Source: Frateuria_A sp051900535 (GTDB taxonomy: Bacteria > Pseudomonadota > Gammaproteobacteria > Xanthomonadales > Rhodanobacteraceae). Taken from it: 64,000 nt of DNA. The notes under the pieces were generated by a model. That model was not told the origin of the DNA, made no database searches, and worked only from the letters and a program-made list of their open reading frames with translations. The stretch is from positions 1 to 64,000 of the forward strand of contig NZ_JBHZGI010000003.1 of NCBI RefSeq assembly GCF_051900535.1, in the 5' to 3' direction. Shown piece after piece: positions 57,503 through 64,000 of the stretch; positions within the stretch are counted from its first letter, which is position 1, and every line of letters begins with the position of its first letter. A program made the position numbers and the translations under genes.

Positions 57503-58429
57503 TCAGCGGGCGAGCAGCTCGCCCAGCACCGCCATGCGGACGAACACGCCGTTGCCGACCTGTTCGAGGATCTTCGACTGGGCGCCGTCGGCAACCTCCG
57601 AGGCGATTTCCACGCCGCGGTTGATCGGGCCCGGGTGCATCACCAGGCAGCCCTTGGCCGCCAACGCAAGGCGGCGGGTATCCAGGCCGTAGCGGGCGAA
57701 GTAGGCCGCCTCGTCGGGAAGTTCGGTGGCGCTCATGCGCTCCTTCTGCAGGCGCAGCATGATCGCCACATCGGCGCCGGCGATCGCCTCGTCGAAATCC
57801 TCGACGAACACGCAGCGGGGGAATTCCTCCTGCGACGGCATCAGCGGCCCGGGCCCGCACAGGCGAATCTCGCGCACGCCCATCGCGGTGAGCGCATGCA
57901 CGTCCGAGCGCGCCACGCGCGAGTGCTTGATGTCGCCGCAGATCACCACCGCCAGGTTCTCGAAATCCGGGCGGTGCTCGCGGATGGTCATCACGTCGAG
58001 CAGGCCCTGGGTGGGATGCGCGCGGTTGCCATCGCCGGCGTTGATCACCGATACGCCGCTCATCGCGTGGCGTACCAGTTCCTCCGGTGTCCCGGAGGCC
58101 TTGTGGCGTACCACGATGGCGTCCAGGTGCATTGCCTCGAGTGTGTGCAGGGTGTCGAACAGCTCCTCGCCCTTGCTGGTGGAGGAGAAGCCGATGTCGA
58201 AATTGATCACGTCCGCGCCCAGCCGGCGAGCGGCCAGTTCGAACGAGGTACGCGTGCGCGTGGACGGTTCGAAAAACAGGTTGAGCACGGTTCGGCCGCT
58301 GAGCAGGTCCAGCTTGCGGGTGCCGTGGGCACAGGCGTCGCGCATCGACAGCGCGCGATCGAGCAGGCGCTCGATGCAGGCGCGGGGCAGGTTTTCCAGC
58401 GTGGTCAGGTGGCGCAGGCGAGGGCTCAT
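57503..58429 (-). CDS. pyrB: Aspartate carbamoyltransferase catalytic subunit
   Basis: PyrB joins carbamoyl phosphate and aspartate in pyrimidine synthesis. The 308-residue product has the carbamoyl phosphate site PSTRTRTSFE, VRHKASGTPEEL, NAGDGNRAHPTQGLLD and the C-terminal MHPGPINRGVEI. No pyrI follows, and pyrC-like sequence is not visible. The start is uncertain: ATG at 58429 (MSPRLRHL) or 12 codons earlier at 58465; neither has a good ribosome site. It is the last gene after ruvX. Confidence 0.95.
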   Translation of the reverse strand: MSPRLRHLTTLENLPRACIERLLDRALSMRDACAHGTRKLDLLSGRTVLNLFFEPSTRTRTSFELAARRLGADVINFDIGFSSTSKGEELFDTLHTLEAMHLDAIVVRHKASGTPEELVRHAMSGVSVINAGDGNRAHPTQGLLDVMTIREHRPDFENLAVVICGDIKHSRVARSDVHALTAMGVREIRLCGPGPLMPSQEEFPRCVFVEDFDEAIAGADVAIMLRLQKERMSATELPDEAAYFARYGLDTRRLALAAKGCLVMHPGPINRGVEIASEVADGAQSKILEQVGNGVFVRMAVLGELLAR

Positions 58430-58483
58430 GGCGGGCGGTTCGAAGGCGCGGGAGGGGATGAACATGCGATGGCCTGGCTCAAG

Positions 58484-58915
58484 CTAGTGGGAGGCGGATG
58501 CGACGGCAAGCCAGCGTTCGAGGATCACCGCGGCGGCTTCAGCGTCGATAGTGGCCGCGTCGCTGCGGCGCTTCGTGCCGGCGGCACGCGCTTGCGCGAA
58601 TCGCTGAGCGGCCTCCTGCGAGCTGTGCTGTTCGTCCACCAGGGCGACTGGCGCCTGGTAGCGCTCGCGCAGGTGTTCGGCAAAACGGCGGGCAAGCCGG
58701 GTGGCCGGCTGCACGGTTCCGTCCAGCGCCAGCGGCAGGCCGACGACCAGCGTGTCCGGCTGCCATTGTTTGTGCAGGGTGTCCAGTTGCGCCCAGTCCG
58801 GGCCGTTGTCGCGAACGGGTATGACAGCCAGGGCACGAGCGCTTGCGGTGATGGTGTTGCCGATGGCTACGCCGATCAGCTTGCTGCCAACGTCGAAACC
58901 CAGCACGCAGCTCAT
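58484..58915 (-). CDS. ruvX: Putative pre-16S rRNA nuclease / Holliday junction resolvase YqgF
   Basis: YqgF trims the 5' end of 16S rRNA and is RNase H-like. The 143-residue product starts MSCVLGFDVGSKLIGVAIGN, with the first catalytic Asp, and has VVGLPLALDG, VDEQHSSQEA and DAEAAAVILE. It follows yqgE by 37 bp, the usual order. Confidence 0.94.
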   Translation of the reverse strand: MSCVLGFDVGSKLIGVAIGNTITASARALAVIPVRDNGPDWAQLDTLHKQWQPDTLVVGLPLALDGTVQPATRLARRFAEHLRERYQAPVALVDEQHSSQEAAQRFAQARAAGTKRRSDAATIDAEAAAVILERWLAVASASH

Positions 58916-58952
58916 GCGTGCTTGACCGTGTCGCCGGGCGCCCGCCAGGGGG

Positions 58953-59525
58953 TCACGCGTGGCCTGCGTAGCCGGGAAGTTGCAGCGGATCGACGCCGAC
59001 CAGGCCGGCGGCCGCGCTCCAGCGTTCTTCCAGTGGGGTGTGGAACATCACCCGCTCGTTCGCTTCCGCGGTGAGCCAGCTGTTGTCTTTCAGTTCCTGC
59101 TCGAGCTGGCCGGCGCTCCAGCCGGCGTACCCCAGCGCCATCAGTGCGTCTTGCGGTCCTTCGCCGGCCGCCATCGCAACCAGGATGTCGCGCGATGTGG
59201 TCACCGACCATTCGGCGTTGATGCGGTAGCTCGATTCCCAGTGGCCGTGCTCACGATGCAGCACGAACCCGCGCTCCTGTTGCACCGGACCGCCGATCAA
59301 CACCGGCTGGTCGGCCAGTTCCAGGTCGCTGCAGTCGAGCTTGAGCTGCGCCAGCACGTCGCCGAGCCGGTATTCGGAAAGCCGGTTGACCAGCAGGCCC
59401 ACTGCACCGTCCTCGTCGTGCTGGCACAGGAAAGCCACGCTGCGCGAAAACGGCGGCTCGGCCAGGCTCGGCATGGCGATCAGGAAATGTCCGGCGAGGG
59501 TCTGCGGGTTGGGGACGGCGCTCAT
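58953..59525 (-). CDS. yqgE: YqgE/AlgH family protein
   Basis: The 190-residue product matches the family: LAGHFLIAMPSLAEPPFSRSV, CQHDEDGAVGLLVNRLSE, VLIGGPVQQERGFVLH and ALGYAGWSAGQLEQEL. AlgH was linked to alginate control in Pseudomonas, but the biochemical role is unknown. It lies between tonB and ruvX. Confidence 0.94.
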   Translation of the reverse strand: MSAVPNPQTLAGHFLIAMPSLAEPPFSRSVAFLCQHDEDGAVGLLVNRLSEYRLGDVLAQLKLDCSDLELADQPVLIGGPVQQERGFVLHREHGHWESSYRINAEWSVTTSRDILVAMAAGEGPQDALMALGYAGWSAGQLEQELKDNSWLTAEANERVMFHTPLEERWSAAAGLVGVDPLQLPGYAGHA

Positions 59526-59618
59526 GCGGCCATTGTAATGCGGGGGAGGGCATTCGTTGTAACGCGCGCGATGTGAAGCGCCTGCGTTGGGTGAAACCTT
59601 GACTCCGTCTACCGCGGC

Positions 59619-60478
59619 TCAACGATGGCGCAGCGTGTCGTCCGCGCCGAACTCCCACACCCGGTCGATGTAGAGAATGGTGGTGCCCTGCTTGTCCTGC
59701 GGCCACGGCGGGAACGGCGCCGACAGATGCACGATGCGCTTGGCCGCCTCGTCCAGTACGGGAAAGCCGGAGCTCCGGATGATCTGGATTTCGGCGATGC
59801 TGCCATCGCGGTTCAGGCCCACGCTGACCTCCAGGTCGCCATGGATGTGCTGACGCCTGGCCTCGTCGGGATAATTCAGGTTGCCGACGCGCTCGACGCG
59901 TTTGAACCAGCCGTGGAGATAAGCCGCGTACATGCCTTCGGCGGTGTTGGCAGAGAGGAATTTCTTCACCGGCCGCTTGGCGTAGCGCTTGACCTTGCGG
60001 TCCCGTTCGGCGGTCAGCCGGGCCGCCTCCTGCCGAAGCCGTTCGAGGTCGGACGGCTGCTCGGTGTCAGGCCGCGCCTTGTTGGCCGTGTCGCTCGCCA
60101 CTTTGTGCCTGCTGTTTCCGATCGTCGTGACCAGGCGGTCCGGGGTGGCGTCCTGGGCCTGGAGGTGCTGCTCTTGCTGTGGCAGAGGGGCGGCACCGTT
60201 GTTCGGTACCGGCAGCAGGCCCGACAGCCGGTCGGTGGGACGGCCGACCTCGTCACTGTTTCCGCCGCCGCGGTTGTTGGCCTGGGCAAGGAAGTCGGCT
60301 TTGTCCGGCGCCTCGCGGTTGGCGACGTCGACCAGGGTTACGTCCAGCGTCGGCAGGCTCGGCCTGGGCTTGGCGAAATGAAACGTCAGCCCGAGCACAA
60401 GCACGCCGTGCAACAGCAGGGAAAACAGGAAGGTCGCCCCGATCGGATCAGGGGTATCGGGGCGGCGTACGGTGGCAC

Positions 60479-60482
<4 letters not shown>
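59619..60482 (-). CDS. TonB-like energy transducer
   Basis: TonB proteins pass inner-membrane proton motive force to outer-membrane receptors. The 287-residue product has one N-terminal membrane segment (about residues 15-36, with the ExbB-contact His in LLLHGVLVLG), a Gln/Asp-rich periplasmic linker without the usual Pro repeats, and a TonB C-terminal domain (NLNYPDEARRQHIHGDLEVSV, SSGFPVLDEAAKRIV). exbB/exbD are not adjacent. The ATG overlaps the gshB stop by 4 bp (ATGA). Confidence 0.88.
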
Positions 60483-61441
<959 letters not shown>

Positions 61442-61534
61442 GAAACATGCTCCATGGCGGGAAGGTGCGCAGCCGGGGAAGGGCATGTGGCGTGCGCGGC
61501 AGGTCCGGATGGTGGCCGAGGGGGCGTAAAGCGG

Positions 61535-61568
61535 CAAGTTCTGACGCGCTCGCTCAAGAACTGACGCG
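61535..61568. repeat. Direct repeat in the gshB-pilG divergent gap
   Basis: CAAGTTCTGACGCG (61535-61548) and CAAGAACTGACGCG (61555-61568) are 20 bp apart, two helical turns, with two differing bases. This may be a regulator site for gshB or pilG. The 333-bp gap has no gene. Confidence 0.5.
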
Positions 61569-61613
61569 TTTGCCGATACAACCCATCAGCCGGCTCCACG
61601 CCTTGATTTTTGC

Positions 61614-61642
61614 TTGACGCCGCTTGTGACAGGCGGTAAACA
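61614..61642 (+). promoter_or_regulatory. Candidate promoter of the pilG operon
   Basis: TTGACG (61614-61619), a 17-bp spacer and TAAACA (61637-61642) point toward pilG, about 130 bp upstream of it. The -35 is good and the -10 is weak. I see no sigma54 promoter in the gap. Confidence 0.4.
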
Positions 61643-61774
61643 GCAACGCAATGAATGCGTTGCCGGCAATCGGAACGCAACCACAGAACAAGTTGCGGTT
61701 TTTCTGCACACTGGTCGGCATCCGCCCGGCCCGTGTGCCTTACCTGAGCCTCGGGCGGGCAGCAGGGGGTTTGA

Positions 61775-62176
61775 GTGAACTTGAATACGAGCGATAACGG
61801 CTTGTCCGGTCTGAAGGTCATGGTGATCGATGACTCCAAGACCATCCGGCGAACGGCCGAAACCTTGCTCAAGAAGGAAGGTTGCGAGGTGCTCACGGCC
61901 GTCGATGGCTTCGAGGCATTGGCGAAAATCTCCGACCAGAAGCCGGCCATCATCTTCGTCGACATCATGATGCCGCGGCTGGACGGCTACCAGACCTGCG
62001 CGCTGATCAAGAACAATCCGCAGTTCCGCGCCACGCCTGTGATCATGCTGAGCTCGAAGGATGGCCTGTTCGACAAGGCCCGCGGCCGCATCGTCGGCGC
62101 CGAGCAATACCTGACCAAGCCGTTCACCCGCGACGAACTGCTTGGCGCCATCCATCGTCACGTCAGCACGGTCTGA
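61775..62176 (+). CDS. pilG: Twitching motility response regulator PilG
   Basis: PilG is a CheY-like output of the pilus chemosensory system and acts on pilus extension. The 133-residue receiver has Asp63 in IIFVDIMMPRLDG, the acidic pair IDDS at residues 18-21, and Lys in YLTKPFTRDE. The start is a GTG (MNLNTSDNGL) after GGGGG. It is the first gene of pilGHIJ, divergent from gshB. Confidence 0.96.
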   Translation: MNLNTSDNGLSGLKVMVIDDSKTIRRTAETLLKKEGCEVLTAVDGFEALAKISDQKPAIIFVDIMMPRLDGYQTCALIKNNPQFRATPVIMLSSKDGLFDKARGRIVGAEQYLTKPFTRDELLGAIHRHVSTV

Positions 62177-62212
62177 AAAGCCACTGACTGCAGCGTCTTA
62201 TAGGGGAGACCT

Positions 62213-62584
62213 GTGGCAAAGATTCTCATCATCGACGACTCACCGACCGACGTGCGCGTGTTCACCACGCTGCTCGAGAAGGCCGGCTACGCGGTCGCCG
62301 CCGTCAGCACCGCCGAGGAAGGCATCGAGCGCGTCCGCGCCGAGCTGCCGGACCTGGTCATCATGGACGTCATCATGCCCGGCATGAACGGCTTCCAGGC
62401 CACCCGCACGCTCACGCGCGACCCGGTCACCTCGAACGTGCCGATCGTGATGATCACCACCAAGTCGATGGAAACCGATCGCGTCTGGGGCTTGCGTCAG
62501 GGCGCGCGCGCGTTCATCACCAAGCCGGTCAACGAGAAAGAGCTGCTGACCTGCATCAACGACCTGTTGCCGAGCGCGGCATGA
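62213..62584 (+). CDS. pilH: Twitching motility response regulator PilH
   Basis: PilH is the second CheY-like protein of the pilus system and is linked to pilus retraction or signal dampening. The 123-residue receiver has Asp52 in LVIMDVIMPGMNG and Lys in AFITKPVNEKE. The start is GTG (MAKILIIDDSPTD) after AGGGGAGACCT. The stop overlaps pilI (ATGA). Confidence 0.96.
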   Translation: MAKILIIDDSPTDVRVFTTLLEKAGYAVAAVSTAEEGIERVRAELPDLVIMDVIMPGMNGFQATRTLTRDPVTSNVPIVMITTKSMETDRVWGLRQGARAFITKPVNEKELLTCINDLLPSAA

Positions 62585-63126
62585 ACGAGAGCGCGAACCT
62601 CACGCCGTTCGAGATTCTGGCTCGCTACGAGCGCCTGTCGCTGGCGCACGCCCAGGACGTGCAGGACCGGATGGAAGCGCCCGGCCTGTGGCGTGGCATC
62701 GGTTATCGCGTCGGTTCGCGGTTGTTCGTCAGCGCCATCGACGAGATCAACGAACTGCTGGCCGTGCCCGTGTTGACCCCCGTGCCGCTGACCCAGCCCT
62801 GGCTGATGGGTGTGGCGAACGTGCGCGGCAACCTCGTGCCGGTCATCGATTTCAACCGCTTCCTGTTCGGCGAGCGTACCCAGCCGACCGAGCGCACGCG
62901 TCTCTTGATCGTTCGCCAGGGTGGCGGCAGCGTCGCGCTGATGGTCGACGAGGTGTTCGGCCAGCGCACGGTGGACGAGGAGCAGCGCCGCGAGTCCGTC
63001 TCCGAGGATGATCCGCGCCTGACCCGCTTCGTCGGCGAGCGCGTGGCGGTGGGCGAACAGCGGTTGGGTGTGTTCAGCATGAACCGGCTCGTGCGCGCGC
63101 CGGATTTCCGCCAGGCCGCGGCCTGA
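62581..63126 (+). CDS. pilI: CheW-like adaptor PilI
   Basis: PilI couples the receptor PilJ to the kinase ChpA. The 181-residue product has a CheW domain: GYRVGSRLFVSAIDEINELL, TPVPLTQPWLMGVANVRGNLVPVIDF and ALMVDEVFG. The ATG overlaps the pilH stop. pilJ follows after 118 bp. Confidence 0.95.
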   Translation: MNESANLTPFEILARYERLSLAHAQDVQDRMEAPGLWRGIGYRVGSRLFVSAIDEINELLAVPVLTPVPLTQPWLMGVANVRGNLVPVIDFNRFLFGERTQPTERTRLLIVRQGGGSVALMVDEVFGQRTVDEEQRRESVSEDDPRLTRFVGERVAVGEQRLGVFSMNRLVRAPDFRQAAA

Positions 63127-63244
63127 GCGGGGCGATATGTAGGGCCGGTGCCGTGCGTGGCCGGATACCAGGGGCGAGAGGTCCCGCCAGCGCAGCGCGG
63201 TCGAAGCGCGGCCCGGCGGGATGGAAGACGGACGAGGTGTAACG

Positions 63245-64000
63245 ATGAGCACTACAGGGGGCATCGGCAAGGAACGGGGCTATACAGGCCTCATCGTCCT
63301 GCTGCTGATAGCGATCGGTTTCGCGGCACTGGACTTCTTCCTGCTGAACCAGAAGAACGGCGAGGACCGCCAGGCCAGTGCGCTGACCACACAGATCCAG
63401 GTGCTGTCGCAGCAGACCGCCAAGTACGCCCTCGAGGCCTCGGACGGCAACGTCGATTCCTTCAAGGAACTGGAGAGCACCCGCAACGCGATCGACGCGG
63501 CGGTGCTCAAGCTCGCCAAGGGCGACCCCAAGGGAGGCATGGAGGCCTACGGCGACAACAACGCCACGCCGGCCGGTCGCAGCGTGACTGCCCTGGTCAA
63601 TGCCTGGGGCCAACTCGACGGTGACATCAGGAAAATCCTGTCCAACAAGGGCGTCGTGCTGGATTCGGCCCAGCGCGCGGACAAGCTTTCGCAGCAGATG
63701 CCGCTGCTCAACTCGAGCATGGACCAGGTCACCAACATCCTGCAGCAGCGCAATGGCAGCGCCGAGCAGATGCTCGGTTCCTCGCGCCAGATGCTGCTTG
63801 CCGACCGCATGGTTCGCCGCGTGCAGGAAGTGCTCCAGGGCGGCGACTCCGCACAGGCGGCGGCCGACGGCCTCGCGCGCGACGCGCAGCTGTACGGCAC
63901 GGTGCTCAAGGGCCTGACCGATGGCAACGCCGATGCCGGCGTCAAAGCCATGGGCGACGCCAACGCGCGCAAGATCCTTACCGACATGCAGGGCAACTGG
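63245..64000 (+). CDS. pilJ: Twitching motility methyl-accepting chemotaxis protein PilJ, N-terminal part
   Basis: PilJ is the receptor of the pilus chemosensory array. The frame is open from the ATG at 63245 to the window edge (252 codons), so the 3' part is outside. A hydrophobic segment (about residues 14-34, YTGLIVLLLIAIGFAALDFFL) is followed by a periplasmic region, mostly helical, with PilJ-type four-helix sensor repeats (LNSSMDQVTNILQQRNGSAEQ, SSRQMLLADRMVRRVQEVLQG). GACGAGGTGTAACG precedes the ATG. Order and sequence fit the pilGHIJ cluster. Confidence 0.94.
   Translation, partial: MSTTGGIGKERGYTGLIVLLLIAIGFAALDFFLLNQKNGEDRQASALTTQIQVLSQQTAKYALEASDGNVDSFKELESTRNAIDAAVLKLAKGDPKGGMEAYGDNNATPAGRSVTALVNAWGQLDGDIRKILSNKGVVLDSAQRADKLSQQMPLLNSSMDQVTNILQQRNGSAEQMLGSSRQMLLADRMVRRVQEVLQGGDSAQAAADGLARDAQLYGTVLKGLTDGNADAGVKAMGDANARKILTDMQGNW

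Noticed and set aside
61442..61774. Sigma54 promoter before pilG
   Set aside because: No TGGCAC-N5-TTGC pattern is present; a sigma70-like element fits slightly better.

Overview
The window is chromosomal DNA from a GC-rich gammaproteobacterium of the order Xanthomonadales, most like the Rhodanobacteraceae (Rhodanobacter/Dyella/Luteibacter type). This is inferred from gene order (gshB-tonB-yqgE-ruvX-pyrB divergent from pilGHIJ; pilT-pilU beside proC-yggT), a class II DAHP synthase, a short Xanthomonas-type H-NS protein, and scattered short palindromes with a GGAGCG head. No genus can be fixed without a database search. Genes are densely packed and nearly all are core functions. I see no prophage, transposase, CRISPR array, tRNA or rRNA.

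Region 1 (1-15100): the 3' end of tuf with its terminator, then the S10, spc and alpha ribosomal operons (rpsJ to rplQ, with secY and rpoA). A strong sigma70 promoter at 879-908 is followed at about +1 by a terminator-like hairpin. The gaps rpsN-rpsH, rplF-rplR, rplR-rpsE, secY-rpsM and rpoA-rplQ are unusually wide and hold hairpins, REP-like palindromes or candidate internal promoters. rpmJ is not in its common place after secY.

Region 2 (15100-26430): dsbB and class II DAHP synthase; a minus-strand set of secreted amidase, GDCCVxC mini-protein and S26 signal peptidase; two overlapping c-type cytochrome genes; a Mug-like glycosylase and a PP-loop ATPase; an MscS channel gene bracketed by inverted repeats; and an OmpR-type two-component pair.

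Region 3 (26500-37850): rng, yhdP and tldD (envelope and RNA processing), with a fatty-acid-hydroxylase-like gene inserted on the other strand, then an H-NS family gene, proS and a DUF4124 protein.

Region 4 (37850-52330): pssA, a probable holD and rimI in one overlapping set; valS; DUF4328, DUF3147, hemE and a stand-alone WGR protein; aroK-aroB; an SDR protein; a glycerate-kinase-like gene; a tightly coupled pdxH, yjbQ and BtuF-like trio; then yggT and proC.

Region 5 (52330-64000): type IV pilus retraction ATPases pilT and pilU; a BON-domain protein; a large lipoprotein of no recognised family; pyrB, ruvX, yqgE, tonB and gshB; then the start of the twitching chemosensory operon pilG-pilH-pilI-pilJ, with pilJ cut by the window edge.

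No complete undescribed system stands out. The best leads are the S10 leader architecture, REP-like palindromes inside ribosomal operons, the amidase/GDCCVxC/S26 gene set, the coupled B6/YjbQ/BtuF-like trio, and the orphan cytochrome pair with a probable leaderless start.
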